Below are positions 35,959-46,479 of a stretch of 64,000 nucleotides of DNA, piece by piece (the first letter of the stretch is position 1; each line of letters starts with the position of its first letter). The notes under the pieces are model-generated. The model had not been told where the DNA came from, did not search any database, and saw only the letters and a program-made list of their open reading frames with translations. Both the position numbers and the translations under genes were made by a program. The stretch is from Staphylococcus sp. NAM3COL9. Its GTDB lineage: Bacteria > Bacillota > Bacilli > Staphylococcales > Staphylococcaceae. Location: assembly GCF_001431205.1 (NCBI RefSeq), contig NZ_LGPC01000016.1, positions 386,141-450,140 on the forward strand, read 5' to 3'.

Positions 35959-37670
35959 GTTTTAAAATGACGCAATCACAATATACAAGTCTTTATGGTC
36001 CAACTGTTGGTGACTCTGTAAGACTTGGAGATACAAATTTATTCGCAAGAGTAGAAAAAGATTACGCAACGTATGGTGATGAAGCTGCATTTGGTGGCGG
36101 TAAATCCATCAGAGATGGGATGGCTCAAAACCCTAACGTAACGCGTGATGATAAACAAGTTCCAGATTTAGTCATTACAAACGCCTTGATAATTGATTAT
36201 GACAAAATTGTTAAAGCTGATATTGGTGTCAAAAATGGTTACATCTTGAAAATCGGTAAATCAGGTAACCCTGACATTATGGATAATGTAGATATTATTA
36301 TTGGTGCTACGACTGATGTCATTTCTGCAGAAGGTAAAATCATTACTGCAGGTGGTATCGATACACACGTTCACTTTATTAACCCTGAACAGTCACAAGT
36401 TGCGCTTGAAAGTGGTATAACTACGCATATTGGTGGCGGTACTGGTGCATCTGAAGGGTCTAAAGCAACTACAGTTACACCAGGACCATGGCATCTACAC
36501 CGCATGTTAGAAGCGGCGGAATCATTGCCATTAAATATTGGTTTCACTGGTAAAGGGCAAGCAGTAAATCACACCGCTTTAGTAGAGCAAGTACATGCTG
36601 GTGCGATTGGCTTAAAAGTACATGAAGACTGGGGAGCAACGCCTTCAGCATTAGACCATGCTTTGCAAGTCGCAGATGACTATGATGTTCAAATCGCACT
36701 ACACGCCGATACATTAAATGAAGCTGGCTTTATGGAAGAAACGATGGCCGCAGTTAAAAACCGCGTATTACACATGTATCATACAGAAGGTGCTGGTGGT
36801 GGCCACGCGCCAGATTTAATTAAATCTGCTGCCTATCCAAACATCTTACCTTCTTCTACAAACCCTACGCTCCCATACACAGTAAATACTGTAGATGAAC
36901 ATTTAGATATGGTTATGATTACCCATCACTTAAACGCTGCAATCCCTGAAGACATCGCATTTGCTGATTCACGTATTCGTAAAGAAACGATTGCAGCAGA
37001 AGATGTGTTACATGATATTGGCGTATTTAGTATGGTAAGTTCTGATTCTCAGGCTATGGGTCGTGTCGGTGAAGTGATCACACGTACTTGGCAAGTTGCG
37101 CACCGTATGAAAGAACAACGTGGTGCATTAGAGGGAGACAGTAAACATAATGACAATAATCGTATCAAACGTTATATCGCTAAATATACGATTAACCCTG
37201 CAATTACACATGGTATTTCAGATTATGTTGGCTCTATTGAAGAAGGCAAACTCGCCGATATTATCATGTGGGAACCTGCTTTCTTTGGCGTAAAACCAGA
37301 CGTCATCCTTAAAGGCGGACTCATTAGTACAGCCATTAATGGTGATGCTAATGGTTCTATCCCAACTTCCGAACCATTGAAGTACCGTAAAATGTACGGA
37401 CAATTAGGCGGCAATATGCAAAGTACTTCAATGACTTTCGTATCTTCAACAGCATATGAAAATGATATTGATAAAGTTCTCGGCTTAAAACGTAAAGTGA
37501 GACCTGTTCGCAATATCCGTAAGTTAAGTAAAGCAGATATGAAAAACAACAATGCAACACCAAAAATAGATGTTGATCCACAAACATATGAAGTATTCGT
37601 AGACGGTGAAAAAATCACAAGTGAACCAGCTACAGAACTACCGTTAACTCAACGCTATTTCTTATTCTAG
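35955..37670 (+). CDS. ureC: urease subunit alpha UreC
   Basis: This 571-residue amidohydrolase-fold subunit hydrolyses urea to ammonia and carbamate with two nickel ions. Ligands are visible: His138 and His140 in THVHFINP, the carbamylated Lys221 in GLKVHEDWG, and the HADTLNEAG and [14 protein letters not shown] histidines. The flap sequence [13 protein letters not shown] has Thr323 where most ureases have the flap Cys (about 320). The same change is reported for S. xylosus urease. Asp in [11 protein letters not shown] is also present. It is third in the ure operon. Confidence 0.97.
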   Translation: MSFKMTQSQYTSLYGPTVGDSVRLGDTNLFARVEKDYATYGDEAAFGGGKSIRDGMAQNPNVTRDDKQVPDLVITNALIIDYDKIVKADIGVKNGYILKIGKSGNPDIMDNVDIIIGATTDVISAEGKIITAGGIDTHVHFINPEQSQVALESGITTHIGGGTGASEGSKATTVTPGPWHLHRMLEAAESLPLNIGFTGKGQAVNHTALVEQVHAGAIGLKVHEDWGATPSALDHALQVADDYDVQIALHADTLNEAGFMEETMAAVKNRVLHMYHTEGAGGGHAPDLIKSAAYPNILPSSTNPTLPYTVNTVDEHLDMVMITHHLNAAIPEDIAFADSRIRKETIAAEDVLHDIGVFSMVSSDSQAMGRVGEVITRTWQVAHRMKEQRGALEGDSKHNDNNRIKRYIAKYTINPAITHGISDYVGSIEEGKLADIIMWEPAFFGVKPDVILKGGLISTAINGDANGSIPTSEPLKYRKMYGQLGGNMQSTSMTFVSSTAYENDIDKVLGLKRKVRPVRNIRKLSKADMKNNNATPKIDVDPQTYEVFVDGEKITSEPATELPLTQRYFLF

Positions 37671-37680
37671 GAGGTAAAAA

Positions 37681-38133
37681 ATGATCATCGAAGAAATTGT
37701 AGGAAATATCGCTAACATTGCTGATAGTGAAAAAGGTAAACATACAGAAAAAGTATACTTGGAAAACTCTGATTTAGTTAAACGTATTCAACGTGTAACG
37801 ACAGACCATGGTAATGAAATTGGGATACGTTTAAAACAACCTATTGATTTACAATATGGCGATATTTTATATAAAGACGATACCAATATGATTATCGTAG
37901 ATGTAAATTCTGAAGATTTACTCGTTATTAAACCACGTTCGCTTCAAGAAATGGGAGATATCGCGCATCAACTTGGAAACAGACATTTGCCAGCACAATT
38001 TACAGAAACTGAAATGCTTGTACAATACGACTACTTGGTCGAATCATTATTAAAAGATTTAGGGATTCCATACGAGCATGAAGATCGTAAAGTAAATAAA
38101 GCATTTAGACATATAGGTCATTCACATGACTGA
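37681..38133 (+). CDS. ureE: urease accessory protein UreE (nickel chaperone)
   Basis: This 150-residue metallochaperone delivers nickel to the UreFGD-apourease complex. The two UreE domains are visible: an N-terminal peptide-binding part, and a metal-binding part with [15 protein letters not shown] (conserved His). The C-terminus ends HIGHSHD, a short histidine tail able to bind nickel. Its stop overlaps ureF by 8 bases. Confidence 0.95.
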   Translation: MIIEEIVGNIANIADSEKGKHTEKVYLENSDLVKRIQRVTTDHGNEIGIRLKQPIDLQYGDILYKDDTNMIIVDVNSEDLLVIKPRSLQEMGDIAHQLGNRHLPAQFTETEMLVQYDYLVESLLKDLGIPYEHEDRKVNKAFRHIGHSHD

Positions 38134-38815
38134 TCATGCACACCTACGTCTGTTTCAATTTTGTGATTCTCAATTCCCGACTGGTGCATTTAGTCATTCT
38201 TTTGGTCTCGAAACTTATATTCAACGTGACACAGTCCATGACGAAGAAAGCTTTCAAAAATGGCTCGCGTTATTCTTAAACGAACAATTGACATACGCAG
38301 ATGGCTTAGCAATGCGCCTAGTCTATGATGCGCTTGATCAAAATGATTCAGAAGCTATATTGCGATTAGATAAAATTCTTTTCGTACAAAATTTACCAAA
38401 AGAAACACGACAAGGTTCAAAACAAATGGGTAATCGCATGGTCAAACTCGCTTCCGAGCTTTATGATAGTGACTGGATTGACTGGTACAATGCGCAACTA
38501 AAAGAGAAAAAAGCTAATTTGCATCCTGCTATTTGTTTTACAATGCTTGGTCATCATTTAGGTGTCGATATCGAGACAATTATTGATTATTATTTATATC
38601 AAAACGTGTCTAGTTTAACTCAAAATGCTGTACGTGCAATTCCTTTAGGGCAAACTGCTGGTCAACGCATTGTCCATCATATGATTCCACTTATGAAAGA
38701 GACAAGAAACAGTATCTTGACATTGGATGAATCCCAATTAGGTATTACTGCGCCAGGATTAGAAATCAATCAGATGGAACACGAGAACGTCAATGTAAGA
38801 ATTTTTATATCTTAG
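38126..38815 (+). CDS. ureF: urease accessory protein UreF
   Basis: This 229-residue UreF acts with UreG and UreD in GTP-dependent nickel insertion. It begins [28 protein letters not shown], a family hallmark, and has helical segments to a C-terminal [15 protein letters not shown]. It overlaps ureE and precedes ureG by 13 bases. Confidence 0.95.
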   Translation: MTDHAHLRLFQFCDSQFPTGAFSHSFGLETYIQRDTVHDEESFQKWLALFLNEQLTYADGLAMRLVYDALDQNDSEAILRLDKILFVQNLPKETRQGSKQMGNRMVKLASELYDSDWIDWYNAQLKEKKANLHPAICFTMLGHHLGVDIETIIDYYLYQNVSSLTQNAVRAIPLGQTAGQRIVHHMIPLMKETRNSILTLDESQLGITAPGLEINQMEHENVNVRIFIS

Positions 38816-38828
38816 GAGGACAATTTTT

Positions 38829-39443
38829 ATGACAGAGACAGTTAAAATAGGTATCGGGGGCCCTGTCGGTGCAGGTAAAACCCAACTTATCGAGAAAATT
38901 GTTAAACGTTTAGCAAAAGACTTGAGCATTGGTGTTATCACTAATGACATATATACAAAAGAAGATGAAAAAATATTAGTTAACTCAGGTGTATTACCTG
39001 AAGATAGAATTATCGGTGTTGAAACGGGTGGATGCCCACACACAGCAATTCGTGAAGATGCGTCAATGAACTTTGCAGCAATTGATGAATTAAAAGAACG
39101 CAATGAAGATATAGAACTTATTTTCATTGAGTCTGGTGGCGATAACTTAGCTGCAACTTTCAGTCCAGAACTCGTTGACTTTTCAATTTATATTATTGAT
39201 GTGGCGCAAGGCGAAAAAATTCCACGCAAAGGTGGACAAGGTATGATTAAATCTGACTACTTTGTAATCAATAAGACTGACTTAGCGCCTTATGTTGATG
39301 CATCATTAGAACGCATGGCAGAAGATACAAAAGCATTCCGTGGTAACCGCCCATTCACTTTTACAAATCTTAAAACTGATGATGGCTTAGACGATGTACT
39401 TGAGTGGATTGAACAAGATGTATTTCTTAAAGGATTAGCTTAA
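38829..39443 (+). CDS. ureG: urease accessory GTPase UreG
   Basis: This 204-residue SIMIBI GTPase supplies energy for nickel insertion. The P-loop is [14 protein letters not shown] (residues 9-22), switch [17 protein letters not shown] carries the metal-binding Cys-Pro-His near 68-70, and [12 protein letters not shown] gives base specificity (NKxD). AGGAGG lies 8 bases before the ATG, and its stop shares a base with the ureD start. Confidence 0.97.
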   Translation: MTETVKIGIGGPVGAGKTQLIEKIVKRLAKDLSIGVITNDIYTKEDEKILVNSGVLPEDRIIGVETGGCPHTAIREDASMNFAAIDELKERNEDIELIFIESGGDNLAATFSPELVDFSIYIIDVAQGEKIPRKGGQGMIKSDYFVINKTDLAPYVDASLERMAEDTKAFRGNRPFTFTNLKTDDGLDDVLEWIEQDVFLKGLA

Positions 39444-40285
39444 TGTCTGCGTCAAATCCAAAATGGACTGGCCAATTAGATTTAACTGTTTTTAATAATG
39501 GGAAAAAATCTGTTGCGCGTGACATCTTTTTTGAAAGAGCGTTAAAAGTAATGCGTCCAGTCTACTTAAACGGCTCTGATATCCCCACATTTTATATTGT
39601 AAACGTAGGTGGCGGTTATTTAGATGGTGACCGCTATAACATGAACTTTAATATAGACACTAATGCGAAAGTGATATTAACTTCGCAAGGTGCAACGAAG
39701 ATTTATAAAACGTTAAATGATCATGTGGAACAATATCAAAATTTCAATATTAAAGATAACGCTTATGCAGAATATGTAGGCGATCCAATTATCGCTTTTG
39801 AAAATGCCAAATTCTACCAACATAACACGTTTAACTTGAGTTCAACAGCATCTTTATTTTATACAGATATTTTAACACCAGGGTATTCTAAAGAAGGCAA
39901 AGCCTTTAGCTACACTTATATGCATTTATTAAATGAAATTTATGTAGACGATAATCTCGTTGTATTTGATAATATGTTACTTGATCCAACTAAAAATAAA
40001 GTTGATGATATTGGTTATATGGAGCATTATAGCCACTTGGGTTCTTGTTATTTTATCCACCCAGATGTTAACCAAAAATTCATAGATAACGTATACGATC
40101 AAATTAAACACTTGCAACAAGAATATGATTGTCGCTTTGGTATTACACACTTACCAACACATGGTTTTAGCATTCGTATTTTATCTAACAAAACGCAAGT
40201 AATCGAAAAGATTTTAACAACATTACAAACTTATGTTGTTAAAGAAATCTTCGATCGTGACGTTGACTTTTTAAGAAAATATTAG
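39443..40285 (+). CDS. ureD: urease accessory protein UreD (UreH)
   Basis: This 280-residue UreD scaffold binds apourease and channels nickel from UreG. The family features are the [10 protein letters not shown] motif near residue 53, [14 protein letters not shown] near 75 and the [25 protein letters not shown] segment. Its start overlaps the ureG stop (TAATG). It is the last gene of the operon and is followed by a strong terminator. Confidence 0.95.
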   Translation: MSASNPKWTGQLDLTVFNNGKKSVARDIFFERALKVMRPVYLNGSDIPTFYIVNVGGGYLDGDRYNMNFNIDTNAKVILTSQGATKIYKTLNDHVEQYQNFNIKDNAYAEYVGDPIIAFENAKFYQHNTFNLSSTASLFYTDILTPGYSKEGKAFSYTYMHLLNEIYVDDNLVVFDNMLLDPTKNKVDDIGYMEHYSHLGSCYFIHPDVNQKFIDNVYDQIKHLQQEYDCRFGITHLPTHGFSIRILSNKTQVIEKILTTLQTYVVKEIFDRDVDFLRKY

Positions 40286-40288
40286 TCT

Positions 40289-40332
40289 TTAATCCCCCTA
40301 ATTACATTTTATGTACTTAGGGGGATTTTTAA
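40289..40332 (+). terminator. terminator of the ure operon
   Basis: AATCCCCCTAA (40291-40301) pairs with TTAGGGGGATT (40318-40328), followed by T residues. Confidence 0.85.
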
Positions 40333-40467
40333 ATTAAATCAACATTTTAAATTTGATTTCATATGGGACAGATACACCAATTATATTTACTTAGCACAAT
40401 CTAAAGAATTACAGTCTGAGATTGCAACTACGGAAAGTGTGCGAATTCATCGTATGTGCTATCGATA

Positions 40468-40514
40468 TTAAAAAAGCCTCTAAGTACTCAAAATGTACTT
40501 AGAGGCTTTTTTAA
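40468..40514. terminator. perfect 20-base bidirectional terminator
   Basis: A 20-base perfect stem (40468-40487 with 40495-40514) with a 7-base loop lies downstream of the ure operon and upstream of the end of the small membrane protein gene. Confidence 0.85.
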
Positions 40515-40548
40515 TATATATAATTTTTTTGAACTACAGAACACAGGT

Positions 40549-40755
40549 TTAAATTAAATTAAGTAACCAAACTAAACTTATCACTAATAAAACAATCGTA
40601 ACGATATAAATCAATAACTTTTGCCCTTTAGTTAAAGTTTTTTCTCCGTCCGTAAACAAACTAAATAACGAACCATCCTTGCCCATTAATAATGCGATAG
40701 AATAAATAAGTAAGACTAAAGATAAAATAAATAATATTAATGCAACAAATACCAT
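40549..40755 (-). CDS. small two-helix membrane protein, unknown function
   Basis: A 68-residue protein (if the start is 40755) with two hydrophobic helices (about 2-24 and 46-66) joined by a short polar loop DGSLFSLFTDGEKTLTKGQK. I do not recognise a family with certainty. GAGAG stands 10 bases before the ATG at 40755; an in-frame upstream ATG at 40809 would add a basic N-terminus of 18 residues and has a weaker site, so the start is uncertain. It is flanked by a large terminator and the YkvI-type gene. Confidence 0.55.
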   Translation of the reverse strand: MVFVALILFILSLVLLIYSIALLMGKDGSLFSLFTDGEKTLTKGQKLLIYIVTIVLLVISLVWLLNLI

Positions 40756-40879
40756 AATAGTACTACTCTCACAATACAATCTGTTTTTCTTAGTTCTGTG
40801 ACTTTTCATTCTATCTTAATATTCAAATTTGTAAAATAAAGCCCATATAAATAGTCATCATGATTTTAATTCTATTATG

Positions 40880-41962
40880 TTATGGTAATTCCCCTTTTTT
40901 CTCTAATCGTTTAACTTTAAATGGTGCGTAAATTAACACCACAATTAATACTAATCCTAAATAACCAATGAATGGATAAAAGAATGACATTAAGTCTGTA
41001 AATCCTGCAAAGCTTACTGCAAATCCAATTAAAATAGATACTAAATAAAATATTTTAAACTGTATTGTTTCAGGAGTAGTAAAACGAGTAGCAAGTGAAT
41101 AGAACATACCTAAACATGTATTAAATATCATTAAATAAATAATAATAGACATAAATATACCTAAAATTGGTGATATGTCATTTACGAGACCTAACATCGG
41201 CATTGGTAAATCTCCTACCGTTTCAATTTTAGAAAGTATCGCAAAATGACTTATCATAATCATTATACCTAAAACGAATCCTCCGACGAAGCCACCCCAT
41301 GCAGCTATCTTAGGATTTTTCTCACTACCTCCCATAACGATTGCCATAGTTGCTCCTAAACTGATGTTTAGCGAAACGTAGTTAACACCTGAAATAAACC
41401 AATTCGGCACAGCTGATGTGTGTCCTTTAGCTATGTCAGTAAGTTCATTATATGTACCTGACATTGTAAACAAGCAATAAACCGCAACAACGAGAATAGC
41501 TATAATCAATAACGGTGTAATATTACCTATAACTTTAACAACATTATCTACACGTAACATACCGCATAAAAATACTAAAAGAACCATTAATAGTGTTCCA
41601 ATTACTGCCGGTATACCAAACTGTTGTTCAAAATTCGAGCCGCCACCTGCAAGCATTACGACACCAAATCCAAACAAAGCGATGATGAGTACAATATCTA
41701 TCACCCATGCAAGCACTTTACCAAACAATTTACCACCTGTTAATTTATGTATTACATCATTATGACTCTGTGCTTTAAACTTACTACCTAGCCATACAAG
41801 TACCATACCAATATATGAAAATAACATGGTTGAAACAATTGCTGCAAATATACCCATCTTACCGAAACTAGTAAAATATTGTAGTATTTCTTGTCCTGAA
41901 GCAAATCCAGCACCTACAATTATACCAATTAAGGCACTACCTATTAAAAATACCTTCTTCAT
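40880..41962 (-). CDS. YkvI-family membrane transporter, substrate unknown
   Basis: This 360-residue polytopic protein of about ten helices resembles the YkvI family and the LeuT-fold transporters. It starts SALIGIIVGAGFASGQEILQYF, the unwound helix-1 region with Gly-Ala-Gly-Phe-Ala-Ser-Gly, and has a GGSEKNPKIAAWGGFVGG loop and a C-terminal charged tail. Family members are uncharacterised; amino acid or similar cargo is a guess. Confidence 0.8.
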   Translation of the reverse strand: MKKVFLIGSALIGIIVGAGFASGQEILQYFTSFGKMGIFAAIVSTMLFSYIGMVLVWLGSKFKAQSHNDVIHKLTGGKLFGKVLAWVIDIVLIIALFGFGVVMLAGGGSNFEQQFGIPAVIGTLLMVLLVFLCGMLRVDNVVKVIGNITPLLIIAILVVAVYCLFTMSGTYNELTDIAKGHTSAVPNWFISGVNYVSLNISLGATMAIVMGGSEKNPKIAAWGGFVGGFVLGIMIMISHFAILSKIETVGDLPMPMLGLVNDISPILGIFMSIIIYLMIFNTCLGMFYSLATRFTTPETIQFKIFYLVSILIGFAVSFAGFTDLMSFFYPFIGYLGLVLIVVLIYAPFKVKRLEKKGELP

Positions 41963-42299
41963 AGTAATCCCCTTTGTTAATAGTAATATTAAAAAAATTG
42001 TAAAATCATCATTGTGAAATAGAACGCATTACATTCTATAACCCCTTTGTACATATCTATAAAATGAAAATCCATATAGTCTTCCGCAATAATGAAAACG
42101 TTTACATATTCATATTAACTCACTTGGCTTTACTTTTCAAACCACTAAAAATCCTTATCATTGACAGTTTTACACTATATAACACTCTATTTTTAACTAA
42201 TAATAATATCATTATAGAGAAAACAAATATTTAAACTTTCCACTATAAAACTGATACAATTATATAGTCCAAGATTAAAAAAATTATAGGAGTGATCTC
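41963..42299. other. AT-rich intergenic region with no recognised element
   Basis: This 337-base gap separates two divergently transcribed genes. I see no open frame, riboswitch core or terminator in it. It must hold the promoters of the YkvI-type and thioesterase genes. Confidence 0.5.
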
Positions 42300-42770
42300 A
42301 TGGCAGAAGAATACATATATAGAAATACCGTCCAACCATCATGGATTGATCGTAATAATCATATGCACGATGCACAATATTATTCGATTTTCAGTGATGC
42401 AGTTGTTGGTTTTTTTGAATCTGTAGATTTATCAATTTCATATCGTCCTAGTCAAGAAGTAACGATATTTAGTATGGAAGCGCATATTTCATTTTTAAAG
42501 GAATTATTACTAGATGATTCCTTTTATATTAAAATTCACATTTATGATTATGATGCCAAAAGAGTTCACCTCTTCTTAACAATATATAATCAACAAGACG
42601 AACGTAATGCTACATATGAAGTAATCATGATGGGTGTAAGTAATCAAACACGTCGCAGCATGCAGTTTCCTCAACCTGTTTATGATAAAATTAAAGCTTA
42701 TTTTGATCGTCAACAATCCTTCGAAGCACCTAAACAACTCGGTCATGTGATTGGTATTCCTAAAAAATAA
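42300..42770 (+). CDS. thioesterase family protein (hotdog fold)
   Basis: This 156-residue single hotdog domain resembles acyl-CoA thioesterases of the 4HBT type. It has the PSWIDRNNHMHDAQYYSIFSDA start (the family's Asp/His-Asn segment on the hotdog helix), with FSMEAHISFLKELLLDDSF and a typical strand-rich C-terminal half. TAGGAGTG is 6-7 bases before the ATG. The acyl substrate is unknown. The gene stands alone. Confidence 0.8.
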   Translation: MAEEYIYRNTVQPSWIDRNNHMHDAQYYSIFSDAVVGFFESVDLSISYRPSQEVTIFSMEAHISFLKELLLDDSFYIKIHIYDYDAKRVHLFLTIYNQQDERNATYEVIMMGVSNQTRRSMQFPQPVYDKIKAYFDRQQSFEAPKQLGHVIGIPKK

Positions 42771-42885
42771 CTATGCGATACATAGGAGGTTTATATTGTA
42801 CTTAAACTTAAGTTCAATAAACCATCTATCCAATATAACAGGCAAAGGCTCCAAACAATACCACATAGACTATTATCTTATATAA

Positions 42886-42922
42886 CAAAGAGAGTCTCCA
42901 AATGATTGGAGGCTCTCTTATT
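42886..42922. terminator. bidirectional terminator next to mccB
   Basis: AAAGAGAGTCTCCAA pairs with TTGGAGGCTCTCTT, with one mismatch, ending before the mccB stop. Confidence 0.8.
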
Positions 42923-42924
42923 AA

Positions 42925-44070
42925 TTAGTTTAAGTGATTTAAGGCTTGTTTTAAATCTGCTACTAAATCTTCAGTATCTTCAATTCCAACAGAAAGACGA
43001 ATTAGTCCATCTGCAATCCCTTCTTTGGCACGGATGTCTTTAGGAATCGATGCATGTGTCATTAATGCTGGTACAGAAATCAAACTTTCTACTGCGCCTA
43101 AACTTTCAGCTAATGTGAAATATTGTGATTCACGGATAACTGCTTTGGCACTTTCTATATCCTCAACTTCAAAAGCAACAACGCCAGTATGCCCTTCTGA
43201 TTGTGCTTCGTGGATATCATGGTTTAAATGTTCAGCAATGCTTGGATGGAATACTTGTTTAACATTTGGGTGTTGTTGCAACATTTCAATAATTGAAAGT
43301 GCATTACGCTGTACTTGTTCCATTCTTAGCCCTAATGTTTTAATGCCACGAATTAATAAATAACTATCTTGTGGTCCCAACACGCCGCCTGTTGAATTTT
43401 GAATGAATCCAATACGCTCACCTAGGTTCTCATCGTTTGTAGCAACTAGACCTGAAACGACATCACTATGACCGCCAATGTATTTTGTGGCTGAATGCAA
43501 TACGATATCAATACCCAATGTTAATGGATTTTGGAAATATGGTGTCATAAACGTATTATCAACAACTGATATCAAATTATGTTTCTGTGCAATTTCTGAT
43601 GATTTTTTAATATCTGTCACTCTTAACAATGGATTTGAAGGTGTTTCAATATATAACATCTTTGTTTCTGGTTTAATATATTGTTCCACTTCATCTATAT
43701 GTGTTGTATCGATGAAATCTGCTTTTATTCCAAAACGTGAAAATACTTTTGTTAGTGCTCTATATGTGCCACCATAAACGTCGGAATTGATTAATAAATG
43801 ATCTCCTTCATCTAATAACATAATCACTGCAGATATTGCTGCCATACCAGAACCAAATGCATAACCATATTGACCATGTTCTAAATCAGCAATTAAGCCT
43901 TCTAATGAACTACGTGTTGGATTAGCTGAACGAGAATATTCATATCCTTGTCTCATATCACCGATGTCATCTTGCATAAATGTACTTGTTTGATAAATAG
44001 GTGTAGTTACAGCACCTGTATATGGATCTGTAGTAGATCCGCCGTGAATTAATTGTGTTTTTTTATTCAT
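42925..44070 (-). CDS. mccB: cystathionine gamma-lyase / homocysteine gamma-lyase MccB
   Basis: This 381-residue Cys/Met metabolism PLP enzyme cleaves cystathionine to cysteine in reverse transsulfuration. The PLP lysine is in HSATKYIGGHSDVVSG. YGGTYR, VVDNTFMTPYFQNPLTLG and the C-terminal SLGAVESLISVPALMTH segment follow the family. Its start overlaps the mccA stop by one base (TAATG), and the pair mccA-mccB is the known methionine-to-cysteine module of Firmicutes. A metB (cystathionine gamma-synthase) role cannot be excluded from sequence alone. Confidence 0.88.
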   Translation of the reverse strand: MNKKTQLIHGGSTTDPYTGAVTTPIYQTSTFMQDDIGDMRQGYEYSRSANPTRSSLEGLIADLEHGQYGYAFGSGMAAISAVIMLLDEGDHLLINSDVYGGTYRALTKVFSRFGIKADFIDTTHIDEVEQYIKPETKMLYIETPSNPLLRVTDIKKSSEIAQKHNLISVVDNTFMTPYFQNPLTLGIDIVLHSATKYIGGHSDVVSGLVATNDENLGERIGFIQNSTGGVLGPQDSYLLIRGIKTLGLRMEQVQRNALSIIEMLQQHPNVKQVFHPSIAEHLNHDIHEAQSEGHTGVVAFEVEDIESAKAVIRESQYFTLAESLGAVESLISVPALMTHASIPKDIRAKEGIADGLIRLSVGIEDTEDLVADLKQALNHLN

Positions 44071-44969
44071 TAATGATTCTCCTTATAATTAAAGATTTGT
44101 TGTGACATGTATCGATCACTACCATCAGGAAAAATCGTTACAATAACGCCACTATTGATATGTTTTTTCACTTCTAATGCACCTTGTAAGACTGCGCCAG
44201 AGGAACTCCCTACAAGTAAGCCTTCTCGTTTTGCCAATAATGCTACATTTTCAAAAGCTTCTTTATCAGATACTTTAACAATATCAGAAACTAAGGATTC
44301 AGGTAAAAACTGAGGCCACTTTTCAGAACCGATACCTTCAATATCATGAGCATGTTGAGCTCCTCCACTTAATATAGAACCTTCTGGTTCAACAATGACA
44401 TTCTCTACATTAAAGGAAGTTAAGTGCTCTGCAACACCTGTAAATGTGCCTCCCGAACCTATACCTGCTACAAAATAATCTATTTCTGGCAATACTTCTG
44501 TAATTTCTTTACCCAATGTTTCTAAATATGCTTTGGGGTTGTTAGCAGATTCAAATTGATTTAAATAATGTGCACCCGTTTGCAATTCAAATTGCTTTGC
44601 TGCTTCTTGAGCACCTTGCATGCCTAGTGCTTTCTCAGTTCTTCTAACCTCAGCACCTAAGGCTTTAATAATGGATATTTTTTCTTCTGCAAAACCTACA
44701 GGTGCAAAAATCACTGCATTTATATTATGATGGTTGGCTGCAATAGCTACGCCAATACCCGTATTGCCTGCTGATGCCTCTACTACAGTTCCACCTTTTT
44801 TTACTAAGTTGTTCTCTAAAGCTTTTTCAATTAAATACTTCCCAAGTCTATCTTTAATACTACCACCAGGATTGAATTGTTCTAATTTAGCATAAATTTG
44901 AACATCCTCATTACTAAAATATTTTAATAATACCATAGGCGTATTGCCGATTAAATCATATGCAATCAT
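44070..44969 (-). CDS. mccA: O-acetylserine-dependent cystathionine beta-synthase MccA
   Basis: This 299-residue fold-type II PLP enzyme of the cysteine synthase family has the PLP Lys in GGSIKDRLG near residue 41, EASAGNTGIGVA, the phosphate loop GIGSGGTFTG and SSSGAVL. MccA homologues join O-acetylserine and homocysteine into cystathionine, which MccB then cleaves. I chose the start at 44969 because GGAGG is 6-7 bases upstream. Confidence 0.88.
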   Translation of the reverse strand: MIAYDLIGNTPMVLLKYFSNEDVQIYAKLEQFNPGGSIKDRLGKYLIEKALENNLVKKGGTVVEASAGNTGIGVAIAANHHNINAVIFAPVGFAEEKISIIKALGAEVRRTEKALGMQGAQEAAKQFELQTGAHYLNQFESANNPKAYLETLGKEITEVLPEIDYFVAGIGSGGTFTGVAEHLTSFNVENVIVEPEGSILSGGAQHAHDIEGIGSEKWPQFLPESLVSDIVKVSDKEAFENVALLAKREGLLVGSSSGAVLQGALEVKKHINSGVIVTIFPDGSDRYMSQQIFNYKENH

Positions 44970-45121
44970 TATAGTCCTCCACACACAGGTGTTTTTAATG
45001 TTTTATCCATTCCTTACTATACTGATATGAATTATAAATAATTCGAACCCTTTTTGCAAATTTTATAATTAAAGTATTGTAAAACACCTAAAATAAATCC
45101 TTACTTTTTTAATAAGAATAC

Positions 45122-45150
45122 TTGAATTCGCTATATAGCTCTTGTATAGT
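45122..45150 (+). promoter_or_regulatory. promoter of metY
   Basis: TTGAAT (45122-45127) and TATAGT (45145-45150) are separated by exactly 17 bases. The start of transcription would fall near 45157. Confidence 0.6.
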
Positions 45151-45153
45151 ATT

Positions 45154-45168
45154 AGTTATCAGAAAATT
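45154..45168 (+). promoter_or_regulatory. candidate CodY box over the metY transcription start
   Basis: AGTTATCAGAAAATT differs from the CodY consensus AATTTTCWGAAAATT at two of 15 positions and lies across the expected start of transcription. Confidence 0.45.
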
Positions 45169-45192
45169 CAAATTTATGGGAGGATTTACATT

Positions 45193-46479
45193 ATGAGTCA
45201 GAATTCATGGCATTTAGATACATTATCAATTCATGGTGGTCAACAAGTGGATGATTCAAAATCACGTGCAGTACCTATCCACCAAACAACAAGTTATGTA
45301 TTTGATAGTACAGACCATGCACAAAAATTATTTTCGCTACAAGAGGACGGTAATATTTACACGAGAATTATGAACCCAACACAAAATGTCTTTGAAGAAC
45401 GTATCACGGCTCTAGAAGGTGGCGTTGGTGCTTTAGCTACTGCTTCAGGACAAGCAGCAATACATCTTGCATTATTAAACATTGTTGAAACAGGTGACGA
45501 AATTGTTGCTTCTTCAAACTTATACGGTGGTACGTATAATTTATTAAAAGTGACATTTAAAAAATTAGGCATTAAAGTACATTTTGTAGATCCTAGCAAT
45601 CCTGAAAACTTTAAAAATGCTATTACAGATAAAACAAAAGTTGTTTATGCAGAAACAATCGGCAACCCTCGTATAGATGTTCTGGATATAGAAGCTGTTG
45701 CAGATATTGCACATGATAATGGTGTTCCGTTAATTGTTGACAATACATTCCCAACGCCTTATTTATTACGTCCATTTGAGCATGGTGCTGACATTATTGT
45801 TCATTCAGCCACTAAATTTATTGGTGGACATGGTACTTCAATCGGCGGCGTCATTGTTGATAGTGGTAAATTCAATTGGGATAATGGTAAATTCCCTGGC
45901 TTAGTAGAACCAGACCCTAGTTATCATGGTGTCTCTTATGCGAAAGATGTAGGAGAAGCTGCGTATATCACTAAAGCACGTGTTCAATTATTACGTGATT
46001 TAGGTGCATCTGTATCACCTTTCAATGTTCATGAATTCTTAATTGGCTTAGAAACTTTACATCTACGTATGGAACGTCATTCAGAAAATGCTTTACGTAT
46101 CGCACAATACTTAGAAAAACATCCAAATGTAACATGGGTAAACTATCCAGGTTTAGAAAACAATGCTTATAATAAATTAGCTCAAAAATATCTACCAGAT
46201 GGCCAAGGCGCTATACTTACATTCGGTGTTGATGGTTCTGTAGACGATATTGCTAATTTTGTTGAAGGATTAGATTTATTCTCACACGTAGCAAACGTTG
46301 GTGATTCTAAATCATTAATCATTCATCCTGCCAGCACAACACACTTGCAATTGTCACCAGAAGAACAAAAAGCTTCAGGTGTACTTCCAGAACTTGTAAG
46401 ATTATCAGTTGGAACAGAAAAAGTAGAAGATATCATTTCAGATCTTGATAAAGGTTTTAAAGCATCACTTGGAAATTAA
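45193..46479 (+). CDS. metY: O-acetylhomoserine aminocarboxypropyltransferase / homocysteine synthase MetY
   Basis: This 428-residue PLP enzyme makes homocysteine (or cysteine) directly from O-acetylhomoserine and sulfide. It has the long form of the Cys/Met family (about 430 residues), the PLP lysine in [16 protein letters not shown] and an N-terminal [10 protein letters not shown]. The C-terminal [21 protein letters not shown] replaces the shorter mccB/metB segment. I chose the start at 45193 because GGGAGG lies about 9 bases upstream. A terminator follows in the gap to thrE. Confidence 0.92.
   Translation: MSQNSWHLDTLSIHGGQQVDDSKSRAVPIHQTTSYVFDSTDHAQKLFSLQEDGNIYTRIMNPTQNVFEERITALEGGVGALATASGQAAIHLALLNIVETGDEIVASSNLYGGTYNLLKVTFKKLGIKVHFVDPSNPENFKNAITDKTKVVYAETIGNPRIDVLDIEAVADIAHDNGVPLIVDNTFPTPYLLRPFEHGADIIVHSATKFIGGHGTSIGGVIVDSGKFNWDNGKFPGLVEPDPSYHGVSYAKDVGEAAYITKARVQLLRDLGASVSPFNVHEFLIGLETLHLRMERHSENALRIAQYLEKHPNVTWVNYPGLENNAYNKLAQKYLPDGQGAILTFGVDGSVDDIANFVEGLDLFSHVANVGDSKSLIIHPASTTHLQLSPEEQKASGVLPELVRLSVGTEKVEDIISDLDKGFKASLGN

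Noticed and set aside
37223..37618. 131-residue minus-strand frame inside ureC
   Set aside because: It is antisense to the conserved 3' part of ureC; no ribosome binding site and no recognisable domain.
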